DNA of 64,000 nt from Acidobacteriota bacterium (GTDB taxonomy: Bacteria; Acidobacteriota; Terriglobia; Terriglobales; Acidobacteriaceae), in NCBI GenBank assembly GCA_013289685.1, contig JABCZL010000011.1:62001-126000 (forward strand), read 5' to 3'. Below the pieces are notes generated by a model. The model was given only the letters and a program-made list of their open reading frames with translations, was not told where the DNA came from and searched no databases. Position numbers and translations under genes: made by a program. Positions 1 to 9,716 of this stretch are shown here, in pieces (within the stretch, counting starts at the first letter, position 1; the number at the start of each line of letters is the position of its first letter).

Positions 1-3000
1 TGGCTCCGTCCCCTGGATGGTTAGAACTACTGTAGCCCGGTGGAGCAACTGTGCAGTCGGCGATGGTTAGGGGTTCATTAGGTCCGAAAGGATTCTGATT
101 TAGCGGTAATGGTTGCAGCTGATTCAACTGGCGCTCAACCGTAAGGTGTGTTCCCTGACTTCCAACGTAGGCCATAGTGAGCACGACCGAATGCGACACT
201 TCCCTCTGCATTCCTAAGCTCCATTGCTGAGCGTAAGGCCAAATTGCCTTCGTTGGGATTCCGGTCACATCGATCGGAAATGCGTCGCCAGCCTGCGGTT
301 GAATGGAGTTCGGAAAGAACTGGGCGATCGGACTCAGACATGGATTTGCGGAGTTAAACTGCGAGCCATACCCAATGTTTCCGATGCAAGGATAATTGAG
401 CGGCAAAGATTGGGTCATGCTGAGCACCAGAGGCGCACTAGCTTCAAGCGACCCTGTGTTCGCCTCGTTGCCCGTACCGTGCTCAAAAAAGATGCCGTAG
501 CCGCCGCGAATCGAGGTCTTCCCATCGCCCCGTGGATCCCAGGCGAAACCAATGCGCGGAGCAGGATTGAACAGGTGTCCTTTCATGCAACCGACCGGAA
601 CTCGTCCCTCGCCGCATTGCACAAGTCCGAGCCCGTTCACGATCGGACTACCCGGAGCGAACTGAGAAACCGGTACCGTGCTCCCCTGGTACAGAAGCTC
701 GCCGTAGGCCGGATCGACTGAAAACTGACCCGGCACAAAGTTCGAAGCCACCCAATTCCACGCATTCCGATTCTTCTCGCGATAGGTCCCAAACAAACTG
801 ACTCGCAATCCCAGATTCAGCGTCAGCCGGGGAGTAACTTTCCAGTCATCCTGAAAATATGGCTCCGCAATTTGATAACGCTGATAGTAACGCCGGCTCG
901 TCGAGTCTTGCGTGAAGCTCTGCATGAATCCTTCGTATTGCTTGCCACCAAAAAGTGGCTCCTGGATCAAAAAGTCTGCGAAGGCATTTCCGGTGCTGTG
1001 AGAAAGGTTGCTGAAGGTCAACAATCCTTGCGTGTCGCCGGAGGCAGCCCCAATCGCATTGTTGTCCTGGTTACGCTGCGAATATACGTATTGAGCCCCG
1101 AACTGGATCGTGTGTCTGCCGCTGCCCAGAGATTTGCCCACATCGTCGCGGACTGCATAGGTCGGATTCGTGTGACCCCATGGCATGTAAGAAGGGTCCA
1201 CCGCAAATCCTTCACCGCCATACGCGGCATTTGTACCCGCGAAATTCAACCCGGGCATTTTGCCGCCGAACCCGTTATTGAAGATGTATCCCATACCGCA
1301 TTCCGGAGCACCGGTGATCGGGTCCACGCTGATCAACGGGTTGCACTGTCCCGGGTAGGAAGGATCGGCAACGAGAGGTTGGCTTAGCGACAGATTTCTC
1401 TGGAATCGAGCGCCCCCGGAGCCATTCTCATCGACCAGCGTAATGCCAGAGTTCGTGTAGCTCAGGACAACCGTGTTGAGCAGGCTGGATGAGATCGTAT
1501 CCGACAGATTGGCAACAAGACTGATCCCTGGGCCATAGAAGCGGTTCTCTACGGTCGGAAAGGCGTTGTGAACCACCCCCCACTGAGGCGTTAGTACTGT
1601 AGTATCCCAATCGTCGTGAATGTAGCGGAATGACGCCCGTATCTTGTTGGTTAGCGTCTGATCAACGCGAAACAACTCTTCCCGCCAATAGGTCGACGGT
1701 GAAACCGCCGAGATGTAGCAGTGATTCGGATCTTGCGGGTCAAGGCCGGTTACCCCCGAACTGACGTTGGGCAGAAAGAGATTGCAACCAAACGGGGAAT
1801 TCGGGATCGGGATCAGATTTGCGCTCAACATCGCGATCGCGTTCTTATCCACTCCATATCCACTGCCCGGAAGACCCAAAATCGGAAGCGGGGAATCCGT
1901 CACACTTGTCGGGCAGTCCGGATAGGCTGCACGGCTGAAGGACGCTCCCGAGGGCGCACAAACGTCACTGAAATCAAAGGCGCGATAGACGCCGTTTCCC
2001 AGAACATTTGGAACGAGATTCGGCTGAATTCCCTGCGATGTCAGAATGAGACCACGTTCTTTCAAGCCGGGAACCGCCTGGTTGTAATCCACCGGCGTTT
2101 TCTCCAGCCGAAACTCCTCGGAGAAGAAAAAAAATGTTTTGTCCTTCTTCGTATTAAATACATGCGGAATATAAAGGGGACCACCGATCGTGCCTCCGAA
2201 ATCCTGCCGACGGTAGAGAGGGGCGTGATTGCCGAAGACCTGCGGCGCGGCCGTCGAACCTGGAGCGGGCGGAACGCTGTACTCTACGTCGAAGTAGTTC
2301 CGCGAGTTGAAGGCTTCATTGCGGATGAACTCGTAGAGGTTGCCATGGAGCGCGGAGGCTCCAGACTTCGTAGTCACTTGCACCGTACCTGACGCGGTGC
2401 GCCCGTATTGGGCGCCATAATTCGACGTCAACACCTTCACTTCCTGAATCGCGTCCAGGCTTGGATAAACCATCAGCGTGCTGGATGCGCCATTCAGTCC
2501 GGTGTTCAGCACATCGTTTCCATCCACTTCGAACGTGTTGTACTCGACTCGGCCCCCGTTCACGCTGTACTTGACGCTGCCCTGCACGCCCACTTTGGCC
2601 TCGTCCTGCCCCGTCTGATTACTCACGCCCGGAGCTAACGCGACTAACTGCGTAAAGTTTCGGCCGTTCAATCCGATCGAAACCACTTCTTTTTGGGTGA
2701 TCGTCCCGGAAACAGTCGCAGACTCAGTCTCCACCTTGCCCGCCGTGGAAGCTTCTACGTTGACTTCCGTCTTCGCCCCAGCCGGGTGCAACGGCGCATC
2801 GAGGGTTAACTCCATCCCCGCTGCTATCTTGAGGGTATCGAAGGGATAGTCAGCAAAATTAGGAGCGGTTACGGTCAGCTTGTAATCGCCGGGCTTGAGG
2901 TGGGTGAAAGAGTAAACACCCTTGGCGTTCACAGGGGATTCTCTTTTTTCTCCTGTGGCGCTGGTCAGAACCGCTTTTGCATCGGGCACGATGGCTTGGG

Positions 3001-3478
3001 TTTGATCGGTGACCGTGCCGCTGATCGACGCTTCCTCCCCGCCAGCAACAGCCTGCTCCTGAGCAGCAACTGTTTGTTCGGGCGCTGGTGCGGCCCCCGG
3101 GGCGGGCGCAGCATTCAGGACGGCGTCAAGCTGTAACTTGCCACCAGCCTTCACTGAGACAGTGTCCCAGACCTTGTCCACGAAACTTGGTGCTCTTACA
3201 GTTAAGCTGTAATACCCCGGATAAAGATTACTAGCCGAAAATTCTCCATTTGCATTAATGGGTATGGAAAGTTTCACGCCACCCGCAGTGACGTTGGTGA
3301 GTATCACTTCAGCACCGGGCACGACCGCATGCGAAGCATCCGTTACGGTCCCGACGATCGAACCCTTGTCAGCGTCCTGATTCGCTTGCGGCTGTGCGCC
3401 ACTTATCGAGGCAGCTAACAGAGCTAGGAGCAGCGCCGTCAGAGCTCGGACGACACCACTGCGAATGGAAGAAATCAA
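1..3478 (-). CDS. Oar-like TonB-dependent receptor, two carboxypeptidase-regulatory-like domains (3' end outside window)
   Basis: The minus strand is open without a stop from 3478 to the left edge, about 1159 codons. The start is taken as TTG at 3478, with GGAGAG six bases upstream; no ATG or GTG start fits better. Residues 1-28 form a Sec signal peptide. Two successive carboxypeptidase-regulatory-like beta-sandwich domains follow (about 38-120 and 149-230), each opening with a G-T-V-T-D motif. A TonB plug-like region begins near 240, with the family motifs NGRNF and FEVDGNDV. The rest is an aromatic-rich beta-barrel of Oar type. The family sits in the outer membrane and is thought to import or bind large substrates; the ligand here is unknown. 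Most acidobacterial relatives have one N-terminal sandwich domain, so the tandem pair is unusual. The barrel end lies outside the window. Confidence 0.9.
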   Translation of the reverse strand, partial: MISSIRSGVVRALTALLLALLAASISGAQPQANQDADKGSIVGTVTDASHAVVPGAEVILTNVTAGGVKLSIPINANGEFSASNLYPGYYSLTVRAPSFVDKVWDTVSVKAGGKLQLDAVLNAAPAPGAAPAPEQTVAAQEQAVAGGEEASISGTVTDQTQAIVPDAKAVLTSATGEKRESPVNAKGVYSFTHLKPGDYKLTVTAPNFADYPFDTLKIAAGMELTLDAPLHPAGAKTEVNVEASTAGKVETESATVSGTITQKEVVSIGLNGRNFTQLVALAPGVSNQTGQDEAKVGVQGSVKYSVNGGRVEYNTFEVDGNDVLNTGLNGASSTLMVYPSLDAIQEVKVLTSNYGAQYGRTASGTVQVTTKSGASALHGNLYEFIRNEAFNSRNYFDVEYSVPPAPGSTAAPQVFGNHAPLYRRQDFGGTIGGPLYIPHVFNTKKDKTFFFFSEEFRLEKTPVDYNQAVPGLKERGLILTSQGIQPNLVPNVLGNGVYRAFDFSDVCAPSGASFSRAAYPDCPTSVTDSPLPILGLPGSGYGVDKNAIAMLSANLIPIPNSPFGCNLFLPNVSSGVTGLDPQDPNHCYISAVSPSTYWREELFRVDQTLTNKIRASFRYIHDDWDTTVLTPQWGVVHNAFPTVENRFYGPGISLVANLSDTISSSLLNTVVLSYTNSGITLVDENGSGGARFQRNLSLSQPLVADPSYPGQCNPLISVDPITGAPECGMGYIFNNGFGGKMPGLNFAGTNAAYGGEGFAVDPSYMPWGHTNPTYAVRDDVGKSLGSGRHTIQFGAQYVYSQRNQDNNAIGAASGDTQGLLTFSNLSHSTGNAFADFLIQEPLFGGKQYEGFMQSFTQDSTSRRYYQRYQIAEPYFQDDWKVTPRLTLNLGLRVSLFGTYREKNRNAWNWVASNFVPGQFSVDPAYGELLYQGSTVPVSQFAPGSPIVNGLGLVQCGEGRVPVGCMKGHLFNPAPRIGFAWDPRGDGKTSIRGGYGIFFEHGTGNEANTGSLEASAPLVLSMTQSLPLNYPCIGNIGYGSQFNSANPCLSPIAQFFPNSIQPQAGDAFPIDVTGIPTKAIWPYAQQWSLGMQREVSHSVVLTMAYVGSQGTHLTVERQLNQLQPLPLNQNPFGPNEPLTIADCTVAPPGYSSSNHPGDGA

Positions 3479-4090
3479 AACTGTCTCTCCGACACAGAAA
3501 CATTCAGGATAGTTGGGTTTGGCAAGGGCGAATTCTACACGGGCACACCCGAGCGGATATTAAAACTGCATGAATTTTCCCCGCACCATCAAATCGCCCT
3601 GGTAGCTTTGTGAGACATCCACTTAAACAGCGGACGGCGAAGTCAGCGAACAATACGCTTCTCAAGCAGTCGTTATCTGTCAGAAGCCCAGGATGTTTTG
3701 ACGCTCTTTTCAACAGAGAAAATCGTCGGATGCGAAAACACGGCGATTCATGCACCGGGCGGAGTGTATTTCTTCAAGTATCCACAGAAGCGGGCTTTCA
3801 GGCTGGGTTTGTAACCTGCCGTTCATCTAAATTTCATCATCTTCTCACGCGCGTGTAACACGCCGTTGGGGGCTGGCCTTTATATTTCTCGCGGTTGTTT
3901 CAAGCAAACAACTCGGTGGGCTGGGTTCCCAGGTACCTCTCAGCTCAGGTTCTTACGAGTGATCGCTACTTTTGCCGGGTCGATTTAGCGAAAAGCTTTT
4001 CTCCAGTACTGTGCGGTGCTCAGGTTCGTACTTGTGCCTGTGCGTGTCCCAACAACCGTTTGAAAACTTTTTTCGAGAGGAAAATAGAAT
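3479..4090. other. Divergent intergenic region, 612 bp, no convincing gene
   Basis: This stretch separates the leftward receptor from the rightward PstS-like gene and must hold both promoters and leaders. Short open frames exist on both strands but lack ribosome sites and protein-like composition. A perfect 7-bp inverted repeat, GTTGTTT then CAAGC then AAACAAC, lies at 3894-3912, just after the AT-rich TATATT at 3881-3886. No good -35 element is visible at the right distance, so I do not call a promoter. The GAGAGGA at 4075-4081 is the likely ribosome site for the gene at 4091. Confidence 0.5.
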
Positions 4091-6085
4091 ATGACGAAGC
4101 TTCGCACGAAGTCAGTTCTCACGGCGATCACACTGGCCGTGATCCTAGGCCTGGTACCGGCGGCGTTCAGCCAGACGAGGGTGGTCATCGCCGGCTCCTC
4201 GGCCCTATTCAACTCCGTCGCTCTGGGCGCTTATAACGGTGGCTCCGGCCCGGTCGGCGCCGTAGGTGCAACCTTTCACTGGTCCTTCAGCAACTCGAAC
4301 CTGGTTCTGCAGGACACACGCGTAACTCCTGCCAACAACGACGCTGCCAAGGTTTGGGTGGTATGGGACAGCAACTCCACCACCAGTTCCGGCGAGCCGG
4401 ACGTCTGGGTCTATGCCAACGTGGACTCGGTTGTGGGCGACCGCTGCTTCTTCGCGGTTCCGGCCTGCAAACTGCTCGACATCTCCGGAACCAATGCTGA
4501 ATGGACTGCCACCGCAACCCAGTTGGTTTCACAAGCTCTCTGGGGTCCTGACACAGCTACCCTTCCCGCGAACGTTTTGAACGTTGTCGAAACCGCGGGC
4601 AACATGGCTGTGAACGTGGCCGCGACCGACATCCGACCAGAAGATGCGTGGTTTGCGGTGAACCGGGTTAACTCTGCGCTCGGCGCCAGCACCGCTGGCG
4701 GAGCGAATTCTGACGGTTTGGACGGTTTGGGCTATAACTCGAACAACCTTGCTGGCCAAGCAGCCAACTACGTTACTTCGACCACTGGAGCTTGCACCGG
4801 CCTCACCAACGCCAAGGCTGTCGGCACCCCGATTTACTCGGCGTTCCAGAAGACCGGAACTTCGACGGACGCGGCCAACGTGCTGGCGTTCAACATCCTC
4901 GGCAAGGATCCCATTAGCTGCACCGCGATTCCCACCTACACTGTAAAGAGCATCGGAGCTGACCCCATCGTGTTCGTCGCCAGCCGAACGGCTGAACTAG
5001 CTGGTTTGACCAACGCCACCGAACAGCAACTGCAGCAGGTATTTTCCGGCACCAACACTGACGCCAGCGCGTTCGGTTTGGCGGCGGGGAACATCAACGC
5101 TTATCTGCGCGAGCCGCTCTCCGGCACTATGAACACCACGGAAGCGACCGTGTTCCGTTATCCCACGCTCTACAGCAGCAACAGTGCTCTCGCCCAGAAT
5201 GTGGCGGGCCTGAGCCAGGAAACTGGCGTCGGTACGCCGACTGCCGGCGGTACCAACAACCCTCTCGGCAAAGCTGCTGCGGGTGGCTCAGGTTCTCGGT
5301 GGCGGGGAATCGGAACGGGTGAAGTGGTCAACTCCGTTCTTTGCGGCGTGTCCAGCGCTCCGAGCGCCTGCAAGGCTCTCTTCTCCAACTCCAACACTCC
5401 GCATGACGGCATTGCCTACACGTTCTTCAGCTACGGCAACGTCTCAAACCTGGGCGACCAAACCGCTTATGGCTACCTTACCCTCAACGGTATCGATCCC
5501 ATCTGGACCAGCTATCAGGGTATCGGAGATCCAGGACAGCCGCTGCCGTCCAACTACGGTGGTCTGAACGGAATCCTGCCCAAGACCGGGGAGAACGGCC
5601 TCACGTTTCCGGTCTGCGAAAACAAAATCTGGAAGTATGGCTACTCCTTCCCGAACGTTCGCGCTGGACGCTACCGCGCGTGGTCGGTTCTGCGGTTAGT
5701 GTACGGCACTGCTCAGGCGACCTTGGTCACGAACCTGGTTACCGCATCCAACAAGTTCGTCGTGACCTCGATTCCTGACTATATCCCGTTCGCCAGGGTT
5801 TCGCTCCTTGCCGGCGTTTGCGCCACGGCGGCCTTCACCGATCCGGGGCTCTTCGTGTGGCGTTCTCACTACCAGCAGCTTGACGGTTTGGACCGGCCTC
5901 TCGGAGCCGCTCCGGTCAACACCGACACTGCTGACAAGGGTGGCGATATGGGCGGCGCGATCTTGATCTATGAAGCGAGCTCGCTCGGTATTCCCGATAC
6001 CACCACCCAGCTGACCCAGGCCGGCACGCAGAGCACCAACCCGACCAACGTCAACCTGTCGCCTGTTCTTCGTCCAGCCAAGTAA
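4091..6085 (+). CDS. Secreted PstS-like (periplasmic-binding-protein fold) protein
   Basis: The 664-residue product has a Sec signal peptide at residues 1-28 ending in AAFS. The mature part opens with VVIAGSSAL, like the first strand of PstS phosphate-binding proteins. Near residues 287-320 it has a GADPIVFVASR segment followed by an LQQVFSGT segment, a pairing typical of the PstS/PBP-like family. The family binds phosphate or other anions for ABC import, but no permease or ATPase gene lies nearby and the protein is about twice the usual length, so transport is doubtful. It may be a free surface or extracellular binding protein. Four cysteines in short loops suggest disulfides. GAGAGGA precedes the ATG, and a strong intrinsic terminator follows at 6106, so it is probably monocistronic. 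The fold call is fairly secure; the ligand is not known. Confidence 0.7.
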   Translation: MTKLRTKSVLTAITLAVILGLVPAAFSQTRVVIAGSSALFNSVALGAYNGGSGPVGAVGATFHWSFSNSNLVLQDTRVTPANNDAAKVWVVWDSNSTTSSGEPDVWVYANVDSVVGDRCFFAVPACKLLDISGTNAEWTATATQLVSQALWGPDTATLPANVLNVVETAGNMAVNVAATDIRPEDAWFAVNRVNSALGASTAGGANSDGLDGLGYNSNNLAGQAANYVTSTTGACTGLTNAKAVGTPIYSAFQKTGTSTDAANVLAFNILGKDPISCTAIPTYTVKSIGADPIVFVASRTAELAGLTNATEQQLQQVFSGTNTDASAFGLAAGNINAYLREPLSGTMNTTEATVFRYPTLYSSNSALAQNVAGLSQETGVGTPTAGGTNNPLGKAAAGGSGSRWRGIGTGEVVNSVLCGVSSAPSACKALFSNSNTPHDGIAYTFFSYGNVSNLGDQTAYGYLTLNGIDPIWTSYQGIGDPGQPLPSNYGGLNGILPKTGENGLTFPVCENKIWKYGYSFPNVRAGRYRAWSVLRLVYGTAQATLVTNLVTASNKFVVTSIPDYIPFARVSLLAGVCATAAFTDPGLFVWRSHYQQLDGLDRPLGAAPVNTDTADKGGDMGGAILIYEASSLGIPDTTTQLTQAGTQSTNPTNVNLSPVLRPAK

Positions 6086-6105
6086 CTTAAACTTCAAACA
6101 ACTGG

Positions 6106-6135
6106 AAAGGGCGGTTTTGTACAGCCGCCCTTTTT
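6106..6135 (+). terminator. Intrinsic terminator after the PstS-like gene
   Basis: A 9-bp perfect stem, AAAGGGCGG paired with CCGCCCTTT, encloses a ten-base loop and runs into five T residues. It lies 21 bases after the stop codon. Confidence 0.9.
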
Positions 6136-6285
6136 ACTTGCCCGCGAGTCGAATCCAGGCTTTCTTGTGAAAGATGGCGTGCCGGGGGAGGATTTTAACG
6201 GAATTGAAACGAAGTTGTGGGATCATTCCTCCTAATTTCTGCCGCTCTGGTAAGTCGAAGCGAACGCATTTAAAGGAAAAGGATC

Positions 6286-7335
6286 ATGTATCGTCGATTG
6301 CTGCTGCTCGCCTCCAGTTCAATTTCTCGTGGGATTCTTGCGTTAATGGTAATCGCCACCCTCGGCTTGGGGGGGCTGGCGGAAGGTCAAATTGTCAAGG
6401 TTGTGCCCGAGCCCAAGCCGGATTCGGGCCCAGCTTTAGCTAATTTTTCAGAAGATTGGTCCACTCCGAGCGTGAAAACCAGCCAACTGCTGCCTCTCAA
6501 GGCGGAGGGCCCCGCGGCAGATGCGACTCACGAAGGATACGTCGTGGAGCTCTGGCGGCTGACTTGGCGCCCGGGCGATCCGATCGAAGTGTACGTGATC
6601 AAACCCACGGGAGTCAGCAAGCCGCCCGTAATTCTGAACCTGTGGGGATATCCGAATGACCTGGATCCGTACCGATTGGAAGCCGTACAGAAGGAGTTTG
6701 TAAAGGGAGGGTTCGCGGCGGTAGGCTTCGCTTCGGCGCTGACCGGCCAACGTTATCATGATGTGCCCATGGCGATGTGGTTTTTGAGTCAACTGCCGCA
6801 GAGCCTCGCCGCTACCGCTCACGATGTGCAACTGATGATCGACTTTCTGGAAAAACGCGGCGATCTGGATACGAGTCGGATCGGGATGTTTGGGAACGGA
6901 TCGGGTGGAACGATTGCCATTCTGGCTTCGGCGGTGGATCCGCGCATCAAGGTGCTCGACGTGCTCGATCCCTGGGCCGACTGGCCGACCTGGCTGAGCA
7001 CCTCGCCTTTCCCGCCGGCGGATGAGCGCCCGAACTATGTGAAGCCGGAGTTCCTCAAGAGCGTCTCGCCGCTCGAACCGCTGGAATGGCTGCCGAAGAT
7101 TCAAGTGAAAAAGTTTCGTTTTCAGGATGACGTTATCAACCCGGAAACGCCCACTCCTATCAAGGAGAAGATCAGCAAGGCTGCGCCTCCGGGAACGACG
7201 GTCGTGCAGTACAAGTCGAGGGCCGAGCTGATGGCAGCATTCCAGCACAGTTGTAATCTGGATTGGCTGAAGCAGCAGCTTTCCGCCCTGCCAAGCACGG
7301 ACAAAATTGAAAAAGCCAGTGCGGAGAAGCATTGA
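6286..7335 (+). CDS. Secreted alpha/beta-hydrolase-like protein with altered nucleophile elbow
   Basis: The 349-residue product starts at an ATG behind GGAAAAGG and has a Sec signal sequence over residues 1-34. The middle shows an alpha/beta-hydrolase core: a strand ending in ILNLWGYPND where the oxyanion loop is expected, and an elbow-like IGMFGNGSGGT near residue 200. In dienelactone-hydrolase and acetyl-esterase relatives the elbow reads G-x-S-x-G-G. Aligned that way, this protein has glycine at the nucleophile position and serine one residue later. It could be inactive or use a shifted serine. A candidate acid lies in VLDPWADW and a candidate histidine in FQHSCN. The pseudopilin follows 40 bp downstream on the same strand, so they may be cotranscribed. 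Substrate unknown. Confidence 0.65.
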   Translation: MYRRLLLLASSSISRGILALMVIATLGLGGLAEGQIVKVVPEPKPDSGPALANFSEDWSTPSVKTSQLLPLKAEGPAADATHEGYVVELWRLTWRPGDPIEVYVIKPTGVSKPPVILNLWGYPNDLDPYRLEAVQKEFVKGGFAAVGFASALTGQRYHDVPMAMWFLSQLPQSLAATAHDVQLMIDFLEKRGDLDTSRIGMFGNGSGGTIAILASAVDPRIKVLDVLDPWADWPTWLSTSPFPPADERPNYVKPEFLKSVSPLEPLEWLPKIQVKKFRFQDDVINPETPTPIKEKISKAAPPGTTVVQYKSRAELMAAFQHSCNLDWLKQQLSALPSTDKIEKASAEKH

Positions 7336-7375
7336 TCCACGACCTAGGCGCGAAAAAGGAACTTAGAGACGAGCC

Positions 7376-7852
7376 ATGATGCGACTCAGCCGCAAAGGCA
7401 ATCAGAGTCAAACCACCGGGTTTACGCTGATTGAATTGATCGTAGCCGCGACCCTTCTTTCGGTGCTAGCCATGGTCGCGGCTCCCCTCGTCTACGTACA
7501 GATTCAACGCGAGAAGGAGAAGGAGCTGCGGCGCGCCCTGTGGGAACTCCGGGACGCGATTGATCGGTACAAGGAAAGTGCCGACCGAACCTATTTTCAG
7601 ACGGAGGTGGACTCGTACGGTTATCCTCCCGACCTGGACACGCTGGTCAAAGGAGTCGCGATGAACGGCGGAAAGAAAGCGAGGTTCCTGCGCAGAATTC
7701 CTCGAGATCCAATGACCAAAAGCTTTGACTGGGGATTGCGGTCGAACCAGGACGACCCTGATTCGGATTCGTGGGGCGGGCAAGCGGTTTTTGACGTGTA
7801 TACAAAATCGGAAAAAACCGCTCTCGACGGAACGAAATATAAGGACTGGTAG
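7376..7852 (+). CDS. Type II secretion / type IV pilus-like pseudopilin (GspG-like)
   Basis: The 158-residue protein has a short basic leader and the prepilin-peptidase site GFTLIEL at about residues 16-22, with the conserved Glu at +5 of the mature chain and a following 20-residue hydrophobic helix. A charged amphipathic helix (REKEKELRR) comes next. The C-terminal half contains RIPRDPMT, WGLRSNQDDPDS and the terminal DGTKYKDW, features of GspG/PilE-type pseudopilins. Such proteins are cleaved by PilD and assemble into inner-membrane pseudopili. No other secretion or pilus genes are in the window, so this is an orphan. It sits 84 bp upstream of the first TMTC-like gene, a context that suggests it may be glycosylated, which is inference. 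Either of two adjacent ATG codons could be the start. Confidence 0.88.
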   Translation: MMRLSRKGNQSQTTGFTLIELIVAATLLSVLAMVAAPLVYVQIQREKEKELRRALWELRDAIDRYKESADRTYFQTEVDSYGYPPDLDTLVKGVAMNGGKKARFLRRIPRDPMTKSFDWGLRSNQDDPDSDSWGGQAVFDVYTKSEKTALDGTKYKDW

Positions 7853-7936
7853 ATACGTGACCTTCGATTCGATCCGGGAGAAGATCGCGCGGGGGTTGAT
7901 GCCCGGTTGGTTCCATGCCCCGGCAAACCTATTGCC

Positions 7937-9694
7937 ATGCGCCAGAAAACGCGCAACGTAGCTACGTGCTTGCTGATTATTGGGGTGGTCGCAGCTCTTT
8001 ACGCCCCTGCCTTCGGCAACCCGTTTTCCGACTACGACGACGACTATTACGTCACGGAGAATCCGCACGTGCGCGCCGGACTTTCATGGCAGACGGTGAG
8101 CTGGGCGTTCTCCTCTGGGGAGAATGCAAACTGGCATCCGCTGACCTGGATTTCGCACGAGCTGGATGTCGAACTTTTCGGGATGCGGCCCGGCGGTCAC
8201 CACGCGACGAGTGTGCTGCTCCACGCTCTCAACGCCGTGCTTTTGTTCGCGCTGGTCCTGCTCGCGACCGGGCGCTTCGGACCAAGCCTGCTGTTGGCGC
8301 TTCTGTTCGGGATTCATCCCATCAATGTGGAATCGGCGGCGTGGGTGGCCGAGCGCAAGAATGTGCTGAGCACTTTCTTCTTCTTTCTGACGCTGGGCGC
8401 CTACGGCTGGTACGTTCGCAGGCCATCGAGCCGACGGTACGCCGCGGTGCTGCTGTTCTTCGCCTGCAGCCTGATGTCGAAGCCGATGCTGGTGACGCTT
8501 CCGTTTGTTCTTCTTCTGCTGGATTACTGGCCTCTGGAGCGCATTCGCGACAAGAATTCATTCTTGAGTCGGATACGAGAAAAGCTTCCGCTCTTTGCGC
8601 TGTCATTCGTTAGCTGCGTTATCACATATGAAGTGCAGAGAGCGGGTCATGCATTTCACCCGGCAACGCAGTTTCCGCTGAGTGTGCGGCTCGAAAATGC
8701 CATCCTGGCCTACGCTGTTTATCTTTGGAGAGCCGTCTGGCCGGCAGGTTTGGCGGTGTTCTATCCGCATCCGGGAAGGAATATCAGCGGGTTGCAGATT
8801 GGAATCTCGGTCTGTGCGCTATCGCTGATCACCTTATTTATTGCCCTCAAGCGGCAAAGGAAGTATCTGCTCATGGGCTGGCTGTGGTTTCTGGGAACCA
8901 TGATCCCGGTGATCGGCATTGTGCAAGTCGGAGATCAGGCCATGGCCGACCGATACGCGTACATTCCCCTGATCGGAGTGTTCCTGGCCATCCTGTTTCT
9001 TTTAGCGGATTATCTGCCTGCCTTGAAATTGCCGAAAATAGTTATTGGAGGACTCGCAGCGACCGTCTTGATGGCGTATTCCTTCGCCTCAGTCCGGCAA
9101 ATCGGATATTGGTCGAGCAGCGAGGATCTCTGGACCCACGCGCTGGCGGTGACGGCCAACAATTCGCTGGCTCACCGAAAGTTGGGGTGGGATCGACTCT
9201 CATCCGGCGACCCCGAAGGCGCTCTGGAGCATTTTCGTTGGGCGGCCGAAATAAGCCCGAACGATCCTACGAATCACGTGAATTTGGGTCTTTGCCTGGA
9301 TGGCAATCATGAGCGGGAGGCGGCTATCGCAGAATTTCGCAAGGCGATCACCCTTACGTGTGATCCGGAGCAACTGGCTTCTGCCTACACAGATCTCGGC
9401 GTAGACCTGGATCGATCCGGGCATGCGGCCGAAGCGCGAGACAGTTACAATCACGCCCTACAATTTAATCCCAGAATGTTCAACACCTACTTCGACCGCG
9501 GGCTTCTGTTCGAGAAACAAGGACAGCTGGACCTGGCGATTCAGGATTATCAGCGTGCGGTGCAGCTGCAGCCTTCTATCCAAGGTTATCTGCAACTGAG
9601 CCACGCTTTGCAGCAGTTGAATCGAGTCCCCGAAGCGCAACTCTACTACGAAAAAGCTAGGAGACTTGCCGGTGAGCCGCAGGTTAGGCAGTAA
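7937..9694 (+). CDS. TMTC-like GT-C membrane protein with TPR tail, paralogue 1
   Basis: About 585 residues. The N-terminal 380 residues form roughly ten membrane segments; the rest is a soluble TPR domain with four or five repeats. The first loop after TM1 has the acidic motif DYDDDYYV, as expected for the metal/donor-binding aspartates of GT-C glycosyltransferases. Further family landmarks are NWHPLTW, HPINVES, AERKNVLS, LLLDYWPL and VQVGDQAMADRY. The architecture matches eukaryotic TMTC O-mannosyltransferases and the bacterial TPR proteins related to them. The ATG at 7937 gives a short basic N-terminus before TM1 like the paralogues; a TTG at 7907 is the alternative. The stop abuts the next gene, so the two are probably cotranscribed. 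Activity is inferred only from family. Confidence 0.8.
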   Translation: MRQKTRNVATCLLIIGVVAALYAPAFGNPFSDYDDDYYVTENPHVRAGLSWQTVSWAFSSGENANWHPLTWISHELDVELFGMRPGGHHATSVLLHALNAVLLFALVLLATGRFGPSLLLALLFGIHPINVESAAWVAERKNVLSTFFFFLTLGAYGWYVRRPSSRRYAAVLLFFACSLMSKPMLVTLPFVLLLLDYWPLERIRDKNSFLSRIREKLPLFALSFVSCVITYEVQRAGHAFHPATQFPLSVRLENAILAYAVYLWRAVWPAGLAVFYPHPGRNISGLQIGISVCALSLITLFIALKRQRKYLLMGWLWFLGTMIPVIGIVQVGDQAMADRYAYIPLIGVFLAILFLLADYLPALKLPKIVIGGLAATVLMAYSFASVRQIGYWSSSEDLWTHALAVTANNSLAHRKLGWDRLSSGDPEGALEHFRWAAEISPNDPTNHVNLGLCLDGNHEREAAIAEFRKAITLTCDPEQLASAYTDLGVDLDRSGHAAEARDSYNHALQFNPRMFNTYFDRGLLFEKQGQLDLAIQDYQRAVQLQPSIQGYLQLSHALQQLNRVPEAQLYYEKARRLAGEPQVRQ

Positions 9695-9716
9695 TTGAGG
9701 GCAGGCCGATTAGGCC

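Noticed and set aside
3504-3858. Two short open frames, one per strand, upstream of the first receptor
   Set aside because: No start signals and atypical composition; better read as leader and promoter sequence.
6448-7332. Minus-strand open frame over the hydrolase-like gene
   Set aside because: Shadow of the sense gene, which has a signal peptide and a ribosome site.
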